A DNA stretch of 64,000 bases. Source: Betaproteobacteria bacterium. Its GTDB lineage: Bacteria > Pseudomonadota > Gammaproteobacteria > Burkholderiales > Casimicrobiaceae. The stretch spans positions 1-64,000 of the forward strand of contig VBCY01000158.1 in the NCBI GenBank assembly GCA_005882995.1, given 5' to 3'. Shown piece after piece: positions 36,001 through 45,168 of the stretch. Under the pieces are notes generated by a model, which did not search any database, was not told the DNA's origin, and was given only the letters and a program-made list of their open reading frames with translations. Position 1 is the stretch's first letter. Each line of letters opens with the position of its first letter. The position numbers and the translations under genes were made by a program.

Positions 36001-37136
36001 GCTCGGTCAATCTGCTCAATCACATGAAGCGCATCGGCAAGGGCGACGACGCGGTGTGGGAGCTCGATCACGACAAGTTGAAGTGCACCATCACGACCGC
36101 AATGCGCATGCTCGACAACGTGATCGACATCAACTATTACGCTGTGGCGAAGGCGCGCAACTCCAATTTGAAGCACCGGCCGGTGGGCCTCGGCATCATG
36201 GGCTTCCAGGATTGCCTGCACCTGTTGCACACCCCGTACGCCTCCGACGATGCGATGGAGTTCGCGGATCTGTCGATGGAGGCCGTGTGCTACTACGCGT
36301 ATTGGGCATCGACCGAGCTAGGCGAGGAGCGCGGCCGCTACAGCACGTTCAAGGGCAGCCTGTGGGATCGCGGCATCATGCCGCAGGATTCGCTCAAGCT
36401 GCTCGCCGAGGAGCGTGGCGGCTATGTCGAGATAGACGACTCGACGGCGATGGATTGGGACGCGCTGCGCGCGCGCATCGGGCAGTACGGGATGCGCAAC
36501 TCCAATTGCATCGCCATCGCACCGACGGCGACCATTTCCAACATCGTGGGCGTGGGCGCATCGATTGAGCCCGAGTATCAGAATATCTACGTCAAGTCGA
36601 ACCTGTCGGGCGAGTTCACGGTGGTCAACGAGCACCTGGTGGCGGAGTTGAAGAGGCTCAGCCTCTGGGACGAGGTCATGGTTTCGGACTTGAAATATTT
36701 CGATGGCTCGCTCGCCAAGATCGACCGTGTGCCTGCGCCGTTGCGCAACCTCTATGCGACCGCGTTCGAGGTCGATGCGAAGTGGATCGTCGAAGCCGGC
36801 GCTCGCCGCCAGAAGTGGATCGATCAGGCGCAGTCGCTCAACATCTACATGGCCGGCGCGTCCGGCAAGAAGCTCGATGAGACCTACAAGCTTGCCTGGG
36901 TGCGAGGCTTGAAGACGACCTATTACCTGCGCACGCTGGCAGCGACTTCGGCTGAGAAATCCACCGGCCAGGGCGGCGAGCTGAACTCGGTGCCGACTTC
37001 GGCTGCGACGGGTGGCGGCGGAAGCGTCGCCAAAGCGGCGACGACGCGCGCAAGCGCGGCAACGCACACGGTGCAGGAACCCGAGCCGCCCAAATTCTGC
37101 TCGATTGACAGTCCCGATTGCGAGTCCTGCCAGTAG
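33098..37136 (+). CDS. nrdA: ribonucleotide reductase large subunit NrdA, interrupted by an intein
   Basis: Class I NrdA split by an in-frame protein insert. The N-terminal part is 444 residues: ATP-cone near 30-120, then the barrel with S-S-C-Y-L. The C-terminal part, 35514-37136, is 540 residues: N-L-C-T-E and C-N-L-G-S-V-N-L catalytic and redox cysteines, and the tail C-E-S-C-Q. The exteins join as A-V-N-Q / G-G-K-R-K-G-A, matching uninterrupted NrdA. Start at 33098 has AGGAGA. The insert contains a one-base frameshift at about 34910-34912, so as sequenced translation ends at 35224 and no C-terminal half is made from this start. This may be a sequencing error or a real defect. Confidence 0.9.
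34430..35513 (+). other. intein with LAGLIDADG endonuclease, +1 Gly, one-base frameshift
   Basis: 1084 bases, which is 361 codons plus one base. Begins with Cys1 (C-F-A-P-E-T-P-V-Y). Block B has T-D-G-H. A LAGLIDADG endonuclease follows with [10 protein letters not shown] and [10 protein letters not shown]. It ends [10 protein letters not shown], then L-A-H-N. Cys1, block B Thr/His and the terminal His-Asn are present. The next residue is Gly, not the Cys/Ser/Thr needed for standard branched-intermediate splicing. The frame changes inside the endonuclease; deleting one G of the GGG at 34910-34912 restores a smooth [11 protein letters not shown]. Confidence 0.88.
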
Positions 37137-37176
37137 CGCTGAATTTATTCGGCCGTGGGATCTCAAACAGTGACCT

Positions 37177-37821
37177 ATGTCTTCAAGGGTGAAGATCCGG
37201 CCCACGGGCACCAGCGTCTTGATCGTGACCGACATGCAGAACTGCTTCGTTCCCGGCGGGACGCTTCCTGTGGCACAGGGAGACGAGATCGTGCCGCTCG
37301 TCAACGATGTCGCGCGCCGCTTCGAGAACGTGATCCTGACCCAGGATTGGCATCCGCCGGGTCATGCATCGTTTGCGTCGTCGCATGCGGAGAAAAGACC
37401 GTTCGAGACCAAGCAGCTCGCGTACGGCGAGCAGGTGCTCTGGCCCGATCACGCGATACAGGGCACGCGCGACGCCGAGTTGCACCCCGATCTCGACGTC
37501 CCTCACGCCCAGCTCGTGATCCGCAAGGGTTATCACCAGGGAATCGACAGCTACTCGGTCTTCTACGAGGCGGATCGCAAGACCTCAACCGGGCTGAGCG
37601 GTTACCTCAAGCACCGCGGGATCGACAAGGTGTTCCTGTGCGGGCTGGCGACGGATTACTGCGTCTTCTGGTCGGCGGTCGACGCGCGGCGGGAAGGCTT
37701 CGAGACGCACGTGATCGAGGACGCCTGCCGGGCGATCGACCTTCAGGGCTCGCTCGCGAAAGCGTGGGACGACATGACCAAGGCAGGTGTGAAGAGGATT
37801 CGATCGAACGACATTGAATAA
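37177..37821 (+). CDS. pncA: nicotinamidase / pyrazinamidase
   Basis: 214 residues with the cysteine-hydrolase triad Asp19 (V-T-D-M-Q-N-C-F), Lys117 (V-I-R-K-G) and Cys162 (A-T-D-Y-C-V). Metal ligands are in T-Q-D-W-H-P-P-G-H. It hydrolyses nicotinamide to nicotinate for the NAD salvage route. The gene follows nrdA after 40 bases and is followed by DUF2442 and nrdB, so a metabolic gene sits inside the nrd cluster. The ATG at 37177 is used. Enzyme call is firm. Confidence 0.93.
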   Translation: MSSRVKIRPTGTSVLIVTDMQNCFVPGGTLPVAQGDEIVPLVNDVARRFENVILTQDWHPPGHASFASSHAEKRPFETKQLAYGEQVLWPDHAIQGTRDAELHPDLDVPHAQLVIRKGYHQGIDSYSVFYEADRKTSTGLSGYLKHRGIDKVFLCGLATDYCVFWSAVDARREGFETHVIEDACRAIDLQGSLAKAWDDMTKAGVKRIRSNDIE

Positions 37822-37959
37822 TGAATACCGGCGCGACCCCAGACAGGAACTGGTTGCTTGGTTTAGCAAAGAACGCCGGGCGTTAGCGACGCGGAACCGC
37901 GTCATCGGAGGTGGAGCAGGAGCAGCAGGCGTTTCTGGCAACCAAAGGAGGCCCGGTAG

Positions 37960-38223
37960 ATGGCCCAGTACGAGCATGTCCCATGTCATGTGGTGGATGC
38001 GCGATATCTAGGTGACTACAAGGTGTGGTTGGAATTCAACGACGGCAAAAAAGGCGTGGTCGATCTCGCCGACGAGCTCTACGGCGAAGAATTCGAGGCG
38101 CTGCGAGACAAGAATCGGTTTGCGGATTTCACGCTGGATTACGGGCTCGCGACCATCGCGTGGTCCAACGGCGTTGATTTCGCGCCCGACTATCTTTACG
38201 AAAGGCTGCATCCGGTGCACTGA
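37960..38223 (+). CDS. DUF2442 protein, solitary copy
   Basis: 87 residues. It shows the DUF2442 pattern: [27 protein letters not shown], and an ending A-P-D-Y-L-Y-E-R-L. An AAAGGAGG site lies upstream of ATG 37960. DUF2442 proteins are small and often paired with DUF4160; here none is adjacent, whereas a second DUF2442 at 39816 is. Function unknown; a toxin-antitoxin or DNA-binding role has been suggested only by association. Confidence 0.82.
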   Translation: MAQYEHVPCHVVDARYLGDYKVWLEFNDGKKGVVDLADELYGEEFEALRDKNRFADFTLDYGLATIAWSNGVDFAPDYLYERLHPVH

Positions 38224-38357
38224 GAAGTTGTCTTGATTCGGTAGCACTCCTCAAGAGAGTGGCGCCTCCGAGGTCCGGAAAGGGAAAGAAGTCCCCGTCC
38301 GGCGAATCGGTGCCGGTGCGGGGACAAGAGGATAGCTGGACAGGAAACGAGGCAAGT

Positions 38358-39557
38358 ATGCTGACATTCGAAGACGATTTCGTGACGCCCCCGGCGCAGC
38401 CGCGCGTTGCGCCGGGATCGCCCGAGGCGATGTTCGCGCACGCAGTTGGCAACATCGCGGGCGGCATTTTGTCACCTCAATTATCCAATGAGCCCGTGCA
38501 TGATCTCGGTGCCGAGGCGCAGGCCCTTGCCAACGGCTTCCGCCGCGTGCGCGCCGAGGACAAGCGCGTTATCAACGCGCAGTCCGACGTCAACCAGCTC
38601 GTTCCGTTCAAGTACAAGTGGGCCTGGGAAAAGTATCTCTCCGCGTGCGCCAATAACTGGATGCCGCAAGAGATCAACATGCAGCGCGATATCGAGCTGT
38701 GGAAGAACCCCAACGGCCTGACCGATGACGAGCGGCTGATCGTCAAGCGCAACCTGGGCTTCTTCGTCACCGCAGACTCGCTCGCGGCCAACAACATCGT
38801 GCTGGGGACCTACCGCCACATCACCGCGCCCGAGTGCCGCCAGTACCTGCTGCGCCAGGCGTTCGAGGAAGCGATCCACACCCACGCCTATCAGTACATC
38901 GTCGAGAGCCTTGGCCTCAACGAGTCGGAGATCTTCAACGCCTATCACGAGATCAAGTCGATCCGCGACAAGGACGAGTTCCTGATCCCGTTCATCGATA
39001 CGCTCACCAACCCGACGTTCAAGACCGGGACCATGGAGGCCGACCAGAAGCTCCTGAAGAGTCTAATCGTGTTCGCCTGCATCATGGAGGGGTTGTTCTT
39101 CTACGTGGGCTTCGTGCAGATTCTGGCGATGGGCCGGCAGAACAAGATGACCGGATCATCCGAGCAGTACCAGTACATCCTGCGGGACGAGAGCATGCAC
39201 TGCAGCTTCGGCATCGACCTCATCAACACCATCAAGATGGAGAACCCGCACCTTTGGACGCCGGAGTTCCGCGAGGAAATCCGCGAGCTGATGAAAAAGG
39301 GCGTCGAGCTGGAATACGCCTATGCCGAGGACACCATGCCGCGCGGCGTCCTGGGATTGAATGCTCCGATGTTCAAGGAATACCTGCGGTTCATCGCCAA
39401 CCGCCGCTGCCAGCAGATCGGCGTCGATGCGCTGTTCGACAAGGCCGACAACCCGTTCCCGTGGATGGCGGAGATGATCGATCTGAAGAAGGAGAAGAAT
39501 TTCTTCGAGACGAGAGTGATTGAATATCAGACGGGCGGGGCTCTCTCTTGGGATTGA
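38358..39557 (+). CDS. nrdB: ribonucleotide reductase small subunit NrdB (class Ia)
   Basis: 399 residues. Ferritin-like helices carry the di-iron ligands; [10 protein letters not shown] contains Glu171, His174 and the radical Tyr178, matching E. coli Glu115-His118-Tyr122. A later [11 protein letters not shown] helix has the remaining ligands. The C-terminal tail ([14 protein letters not shown]) is the segment that docks on NrdA. ATG at 38358 follows GAGG; the in-frame 38259 start gives a charged extension not seen in the family. Its last codons recur in a diverged form at 40126-40197. Confidence 0.93.
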   Translation: MLTFEDDFVTPPAQPRVAPGSPEAMFAHAVGNIAGGILSPQLSNEPVHDLGAEAQALANGFRRVRAEDKRVINAQSDVNQLVPFKYKWAWEKYLSACANNWMPQEINMQRDIELWKNPNGLTDDERLIVKRNLGFFVTADSLAANNIVLGTYRHITAPECRQYLLRQAFEEAIHTHAYQYIVESLGLNESEIFNAYHEIKSIRDKDEFLIPFIDTLTNPTFKTGTMEADQKLLKSLIVFACIMEGLFFYVGFVQILAMGRQNKMTGSSEQYQYILRDESMHCSFGIDLINTIKMENPHLWTPEFREEIRELMKKGVELEYAYAEDTMPRGVLGLNAPMFKEYLRFIANRRCQQIGVDALFDKADNPFPWMAEMIDLKKEKNFFETRVIEYQTGGALSWD

Positions 39558-39598
39558 AGGCGTCGAGACGAAAAGGCTGCATCTAGCTCGGTCAACGG

Positions 39599-40091
<493 letters not shown>

Positions 40092-40101
40092 TGCATCGCA
40101 G

Positions 40102-40197
40102 CAGTCGAGCCCGAACGATGAAAAGTACGAGAGCTTGAAAAAGGAGAAGAGCTTCTTCGAAACACGGGTGATTGAGTATCAGAGGGTGAGGAGTTAA
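40102..40197 (+). pseudogene. second, diverged copy of nrdB 3' end
   Basis: The frame ending at the TAA 40195-40197 reads [20 protein letters not shown], almost the NrdB C-terminus ([16 protein letters not shown]). Over about 46 bases there are roughly eight differences, mostly at third codon positions. That pattern suggests the fragment came from another functional nrdB. Upstream of about 40126 the similarity is lost. It marks the far side of the DUF4160/DUF2442 insert. Confidence 0.72.
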
Positions 40198-40318
40198 GTT
40201 GGCATTGATTAGGGAAGGCGAAGCGAACCGAGGAACCGGGGGCAAAATGCCCCGTTTTTCTTCTCCGTTCCCGCTATTCACACAGGAGCGATTCGACGGT
40301 CTACCTCTGCCCCTATAC

Positions 40319-40989
40319 ATGAATGCAAACATTGAGGCGAGATACAAGAGCAAAGCTCAACAGGCGCGCGTCGAAAGCGAAGCTTGGATTGCGCAGAACG
40401 GTTTCTGTCCGGGTTGCGGTGATATTCTGACCCAGACGCCGAACAATACCCGGGGCGCTGGATTTTCTATGCCGCGGGTGCGATGCTCCCTTCGAGCTAA
40501 AGAGTACTGGCCGAAGGTTTGGGAGCATAGTGCCCGATGGTGCTTACGAAGCGATGGTCGGTGCGATTCGCGCCGGTCGCGGCCCCAATCTTTTCCTCCT
40601 TGGATATTCGCTTCCATTCACCGCCATCACTTCGGTATTGCTTCCTAAGCACTTCTTGGTTGAACCCATCGTTATCCGGCGTCGACCGTTGAGCGCAGGA
40701 GCACATCGGGCGGGTTGGGTCGAATGCAATCTGGATTTGAAGCTGCTGCCAAGGTCTGCCTTCGTGCAATACGTCATCGACGGGAATCATCGAGCCCAAG
40801 CCTGTTGTCATGGAATCGTGGGCAGCTTCCCGAACAATCGCAGACGTTTCCTACGAACCGTTGCTCGCAACTTTGTTCCCCGGGAATAATAACATTCGAC
40901 CGAAGCTTCGTCAGCAGCTTCAGCAACTGCGCGATCTCGGCCAAATTTCCTTCTTGGGCAAAGGCAGGTACGCGCGGCTCGCCACCTGA
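40319..40989 (+). pseudogene. DpnI-family restriction endonuclease, two frameshifts
   Basis: Three collinear frames match DpnI. Frame one, from ATG 40319: A-R-Y-K-S-K-A-Q-Q-A-R, then F-C-P-G-C-G and P-N-N-T. Frame two, from about 40455: L-D-F-L-C-R-G-C, F-E-L-K-S, D-G-A-Y-E-A-M, R-R-P-L-S-A-G-A-H-R-A-G-W. This includes the catalytic Asp...Glu-x-Lys and the zinc cysteines. Frame three, from about 40785: I-I-E-P-K, and the winged-helix tail N-N-N-I-R-P-K-L-R-Q-Q-L-Q-Q-L-R-D. Each break is one extra base (near 40451-40460 and 40780-40786). DpnI cuts methylated GATC. No methylase or second gene is beside it. Nearly complete, so recently inactivated or mis-sequenced. Confidence 0.82.
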
Positions 40990-41027
40990 GGGGGTTGGTT
41001 CAAGTACTACGGACCGAAAGGATTCAA

Positions 41028-41219
41028 ATGCAACTGCCCAAGATCGTCGTCGAGGTTGGTGGCGGACTCGTTACAAATGTTTATGCGGACTCCGCCGTCG
41101 AGATAGTGATCGTTGACTGGGATAACATTGAGGCAGGAGACGATTCTCCCCATCGCCTGCGATTCTCAGACGGTACGGCGGTCGACGAATTCATGATCGC
41201 TGACAATCAGGTTGCTTGA
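41028..41219 (+). CDS. small conserved protein of unknown function
   Basis: 63 residues beginning M-Q-L-P-K-I-V-V-E-V-G-G-G-L-V-T-N-V-Y-A-D and continuing V-D-W-D-N-I-E-A-G-D. AAAGGA lies eight bases upstream of ATG 41028. Acidic, no cysteines, no membrane segment. Short proteins with this opening occur singly in proteobacterial accessory regions. No function is recognised. It sits directly after the broken DpnI gene. Confidence 0.6.
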   Translation: MQLPKIVVEVGGGLVTNVYADSAVEIVIVDWDNIEAGDDSPHRLRFSDGTAVDEFMIADNQVA

Positions 41220-41270
41220 CTCGAAAGCCGTCGCTGCAGCGAGACTGGGATGATCCTCCTCCTCTTCAAA

Positions 41271-41465
41271 AGCCCGCGTCTTCGACGGCACCAACGCCGA
41301 GTGCGCCGAGGGCATGTACTTGCGCGTCTCCGACGGGCTGATCCCGCCGACCTGCTGGTGATCGACGGCGATCCGCTGAAGAACATTGCATTTCTCGCAG
41401 CGGATGGAGAGCATCTGAGGATGATCGTAAGAGGCGCCGCGATCGTGAAGGACGAGCTGCGCTAA
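41271..41465 (+). pseudogene. amidohydrolase remnant with its middle deleted
   Basis: From about 41271 to 41340 one frame reads A-R-V-F-D-G-T-N-A-E-C-A-E-G-M, the N-terminal beta-sandwich of imidazolonepropionase-like amidohydrolases. From about 41338 the next frame reads A-D-P-A-D-L-L-V-I-D-G-D-P-L, the C-terminal strand of the same family, and ends at 41465. The whole metal-binding barrel (about 300 residues) is missing, so the two ends have been joined by deletion. Confidence 0.72.
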
Positions 41466-41480
41466 CGGCGAGAACTCCAC

Positions 41481-42665
41481 CTACCGATGCGCCCCCTTGG
41501 ACCTCCGCAGCGCTTCGATTTCAGTCAGTAGCTCGGACAGCGGCAGGACTTCGATTCCTCGGTCCAGCGGATATCGCTTAGTTCCCGGATTGACCACGTA
41601 GACCTTGTGCAAGGCGAGGTCGTGGATCGCCACGCGCATCGATTTGGTGACTGTCGGCGCATCCGCGTACTTCACCTCGACGCCATAACGTCTGCCTCCG
41701 ATCGTCAGCAACAGATCGATCTCCGCGCCGGCCTGCGTGGCCCAGAAGTAAGCGTTGCGCTCGCCCGCGGCCAGGATCGCCTGCTCGAGGACGAACCCCT
41801 CCCAGGATGAACCGAGCTTCGGATGTCCTTCAAGCGCCACGAAGTTGGCCAATCCCAGCAGCGTATGCACGATGCCGCTGTCGCGGATGAAGACTTTCGG
41901 CGAACGGACCTGGCGCTTCCCGATATTCGCGAACCACGGCTGCAGTTGACGGACCATGAACGCTCCAGTGAGGATGTCCAGATGGCGCTTGACCGTCGTG
42001 TGAGCTTCGCCGAGAGATCGGCCGACCTCGGACGCGTTCCAGACCTGCCCGTGGTAGTGGGCCAGCATCATCCACAGGCGGCGCAGGGCCGTCGAAGGAA
42101 TCTGCACGCCGAGCTGGGCAACGTCGCGCTCGAGAAACGTGCGGATGAAGTCCTCCCGCCAGCTCATGCTCTCGCTGTCGTTGCGGGCCAGGAAGGAGCG
42201 CGGAAAACCGCCCCGCAGCCAGAGCTTGCGCAGCGCTGCAATTCCAGCCTCGCGCAGATCGAAGCCCCCCATTTCGACGAAGCCGACCCGGCCCGCGAGC
42301 GTTTCCGAACTGTGTCGCATGAGCTCGGGTGACGCGCTCCCCAGCACGAGGAATCGCGCGAGTGTCTGCGGGCGATCCGCGAGCACTCGTAGCACGGGAA
42401 ATAGCGCCGGCTGGCGCTGGATTTCGTCGACGACCACCAGTCCGCGCAGGGGTGTAAGAGCTGTCATCGGCTCGGCGAGTCGCGAGGCACTGACTGGGTC
42501 CTCGAGATCGAAGTATTCGGCGCGTGACGAGCCGACCAGCGTATGGACGAGCGTCGTCTTGCCGCATTGCCGCGGACCGAGCAAGGCTACGATCGGATTG
42601 GCGCGGAGTGCCGCCCGAACGCTCGCAAGCAAACCGGTGCGGTGGATATGCTTGGCGATAGTCAT
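41481..42665 (-). CDS. AAA_14 / DUF4143 ATPase
   Basis: 394 residues. The Walker A is G-P-R-Q-C-G-K-T-T (residues 30-38) and the Walker B is L-V-V-V-D-E-I-Q. The C-terminal DUF4143 part has a restriction-endonuclease-like core: S-S-W-E-G-F-V-L-E, then G-A-E-I-D-L-L and Y-G-V-E-V-K-Y. Such proteins are common, mobile and uncharacterised; a nuclease-ATPase role in accessory defence or DNA metabolism is plausible. It converges on the amidohydrolase remnant, and closes the islet after nrdB. Confidence 0.87.
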   Translation of the reverse strand: MTIAKHIHRTGLLASVRAALRANPIVALLGPRQCGKTTLVHTLVGSSRAEYFDLEDPVSASRLAEPMTALTPLRGLVVVDEIQRQPALFPVLRVLADRPQTLARFLVLGSASPELMRHSSETLAGRVGFVEMGGFDLREAGIAALRKLWLRGGFPRSFLARNDSESMSWREDFIRTFLERDVAQLGVQIPSTALRRLWMMLAHYHGQVWNASEVGRSLGEAHTTVKRHLDILTGAFMVRQLQPWFANIGKRQVRSPKVFIRDSGIVHTLLGLANFVALEGHPKLGSSWEGFVLEQAILAAGERNAYFWATQAGAEIDLLLTIGGRRYGVEVKYADAPTVTKSMRVAIHDLALHKVYVVNPGTKRYPLDRGIEVLPLSELLTEIEALRRSKGAHR

Positions 42666-42845
42666 TGAATTTTGAACAAAGGCCGCTCAAAATGCAAGCT
42701 TGGTCCCGGGCGACGCGGCCCGGCTCATTTCTGTCAACTAACAACCACGAGTCTGCCATCGTCGCCGCGTCGCTGCTAAGATCGCCCAAATTGGAATGTC
42801 GAAAGCCCGTCGGCAGATGAACGACGGCTTACAGAGGAGGTTCGG

Positions 42846-44240
42846 ATGTCCATTCGATACGCACCTGCAATCGTCGCTTCCGCCGTGTCTTTGATGGTCG
42901 CTCTCGCGGGAGCGCAACAAACGCAAACTCCGGCCACGGCGCCCCAACCTGCGCCCGCCCCCGCGGCTGCCCCCGCGCCCGCTCAAGTGCCATTTTCGCC
43001 TGCTTCGACTCCGGAACAGGAGCAGCTTCGCCTCGTCCCTGTCAAGGGACACGGCGGCAAAGTCCATCTCCTCCCGGCGACGATGGAAACGACGCAATGG
43101 GGCTGGTTCAACAACGCCCAGCCCCCGGTTCTGCACGTCAACTCGGGCGACACCATCGTCTTCGAGACCATGATGCATTCGCACAATCAGGTCGTGCCGG
43201 GTACCACCATCGAGCAGATCAAGAAGCTGAGGACCGATTTCCCCGGTCGCGGTCCGCACACCTTGACCGGCCCCGTCTACATCGAAGGCGCGGAGCCGGG
43301 GGATGTCCTCAAGGTGCGCATCAACAAGATCGTGCCGCGCGCATACGGCACTAACTTCAACGTGCCCGGAATGTTCGGCGAGTTTCCGAGCAAGTTCCCC
43401 GACGGACAAGTGAAGTACTTCTATCTCGACCTCGAGCGCAAGATCGCCGAGTTCGCTCCCGGGATCGAGATTCCGTTGCGCCCGTTCCCGGGCACTCTAG
43501 GCGTCGCGCGCGCCGAGCCTGGCCAATACAGCTCCGTTCCACCCGGACGCTACGCGGGGAATCTGGACATCCGCGACGAAACGGAAGGCAGCACGCTCTA
43601 TGTCCCGGTGTTCGTCAAGGGCGCTCTGCTATGGACGGGCGATTCGCACGCCGCGCAAGGCAACGGCGAGATCAACTTGACCGCGCTCGAAACCGCGTAC
43701 AAGGAAATGAGCGTGACAGTCGAGGTCGTCAAGAACATGAAGCTCGAGTGGCCGCGCATCGAAATCAACGATGCCTGGATCACGGTGGGCATCGACAAGG
43801 ATCTCAACGTGGCACTCGACATCCTCAAGGCGGAGACGACGAATTTCCTGATGGAGCAGCGCAAGATCGACAAGGCTGCAGCGGAGAAGGCGATGATGGC
43901 CTCGTGGGACTGCCGCGTGAGTCAGGTCGTCGACGTGAACAAGGGTCTGCATTGCTTCAGCGCGAAGAATCCGAAAGGGCAGCGCAAGATCGAAGCGCTG
44001 CCCGAAGCGGAAAACAAGGCTTATCTTGTGACGGTGGGCAAGGACGCCGATCTCAACAAGGCAATGGACGATGCGTCTTGGGCGATGATCGAGCTGTTGC
44101 AGAATCAGAAGAACTTAAGCCGCCTCGATGCCTACGGTCTCGCCAGCATGGTGATGGACTGCCGGCTTGCAACGCCTGATGGAGCGCAGAAGGCCGTGTA
44201 CTGTCTCGTGCCGAAGAGCACCTGGGTCGCGCAGAGATAA
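42846..44240 (+). CDS. exported acetamidase/formamidase-like protein
   Basis: 464 residues. A signal peptide (residues about 1-23) is followed by an Ala/Pro-rich linker to residue 55, then an acetamidase/formamidase fold with H-V-N-S-G-D-T, T-M-M-H-S-H-N-Q and V-Y-I-E-G-A-E-P-G-D. The residues D-S-H-A-A-Q-G-N-G-E are conserved in the family. An additional C-terminal ~120 residues with several cysteines is unusual. ATG 42846 follows AGAGGAGG. The metal-binding protein gene starts 4 bases after its stop, so all three genes to 46481 appear to form one operon. Confidence 0.85.
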   Translation: MSIRYAPAIVASAVSLMVALAGAQQTQTPATAPQPAPAPAAAPAPAQVPFSPASTPEQEQLRLVPVKGHGGKVHLLPATMETTQWGWFNNAQPPVLHVNSGDTIVFETMMHSHNQVVPGTTIEQIKKLRTDFPGRGPHTLTGPVYIEGAEPGDVLKVRINKIVPRAYGTNFNVPGMFGEFPSKFPDGQVKYFYLDLERKIAEFAPGIEIPLRPFPGTLGVARAEPGQYSSVPPGRYAGNLDIRDETEGSTLYVPVFVKGALLWTGDSHAAQGNGEINLTALETAYKEMSVTVEVVKNMKLEWPRIEINDAWITVGIDKDLNVALDILKAETTNFLMEQRKIDKAAAEKAMMASWDCRVSQVVDVNKGLHCFSAKNPKGQRKIEALPEAENKAYLVTVGKDADLNKAMDDASWAMIELLQNQKNLSRLDAYGLASMVMDCRLATPDGAQKAVYCLVPKSTWVAQR

Positions 44241-44244
44241 GCGA

Positions 44245-45168
44245 ATGCGGGCCGGACTTTTCGGCCTGGTGCTGGCGGCGATGGTGGCAGTCGTGGCCGC
44301 CGCTCCGGCGCTCGCCGTCGTGCGCGTAGTCGCCACCACGACGGACATGGCGGCTCTCGTTGCGGCGGTGGGCGGCGATCTGGTCTCAGTGGAAACACTG
44401 ATACCGCCCGCGACCGATCCCGAAGCCTTCGAGCCGCGTCCCGGCGATCTCGACCGCGTGCGCCATGCCAACCTGCTGGTCCGCGTCGGTCTCGGCTACG
44501 ATTTCTGGTTGGACCCCTTGATCCATCGGGTCGGCGACAAGCGGCTCATGCGCGGAGGAACAGCTTACCTGGATGCTTCAGCTGGCGTACCGCTTCTCGA
44601 AATACGCGGGCAGAGCGTGGTGAGCGAAGGAGGTCATGCACACGGCGTGGCCAACCCACACTACTGGCTCGACCCGGAAAACGCGGCCATCGTTACCGCC
44701 GGGATTGTCGAAGCGCTCGCCCGCTTCGCCCCGGCGGAGCGCGATCGATTCGTGGCGAATCGCGAACGCTTCCTGGCTCAGCTCGACGCGCGCCTTCAGC
44801 GGTGGCGCGAATCGCTCGCCCCTTTCGCGGGAGTTAAGTTCATCGCCTACCACAACTCGTGGCCTTACTTCGCGCGCCGCTTTCGGCTCGATGTCATCGA
44901 CTTCGTCGAGCCCAGGCCCGGAGTAGCGCCCAGCCCGGCGCATCTTGCTCATCTGATCGCGCAGGGACGAAAGGCGCAAGTGCGCGCCATCGTGCACGAA
45001 CCGTACGAGCCGGACGACCAGTCGCGCCTGCTGGCGGAAAAGCTGGGCGTTCCGTTCGTGAGGCTCGCCACTTCCGTCGGCAGCCTGCCACATACCGAAG
45101 ACTATTTCGCTCTGTTCGAGTTTAATGCGGCGATGCTTGCGCGAGTGCTGGGCACACCAAGACAGTGA
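44245..45168 (+). CDS. metal-binding protein of an ABC transporter (ZnuA-like)
   Basis: 307 residues with signal peptide (1-24) and the cluster A-1/A-9 solute-binding fold: V-V-A-T-T-T-D-M-A-A-L, N-P-H-Y-W-L-D-P-E-N, and A-Y-H-N-S-W-P-Y-F. A short His segment G-G-H-A-H-G lies just before N-P-H-Y, fitting Zn2+ or Mn2+ binding. The start at 44245 gives the signal peptide. The permease gene starts in its stop codon (GTGA). The metal cannot be decided from sequence. Confidence 0.88.
   Translation: MRAGLFGLVLAAMVAVVAAAPALAVVRVVATTTDMAALVAAVGGDLVSVETLIPPATDPEAFEPRPGDLDRVRHANLLVRVGLGYDFWLDPLIHRVGDKRLMRGGTAYLDASAGVPLLEIRGQSVVSEGGHAHGVANPHYWLDPENAAIVTAGIVEALARFAPAERDRFVANRERFLAQLDARLQRWRESLAPFAGVKFIAYHNSWPYFARRFRLDVIDFVEPRPGVAPSPAHLAHLIAQGRKAQVRAIVHEPYEPDDQSRLLAEKLGVPFVRLATSVGSLPHTEDYFALFEFNAAMLARVLGTPRQ

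Noticed and set aside
37814-37959. Small frame between pncA and the DUF2442 gene
   Set aside because: Composition is Arg/Gly-rich and unlike a protein family, it overlaps both neighbours, and no ribosome binding site is present.
40995-41027. Longer start for the 63-residue small gene
   Set aside because: The upstream GTG has no ribosome binding site, while ATG 41028 has AAAGGA at proper spacing.
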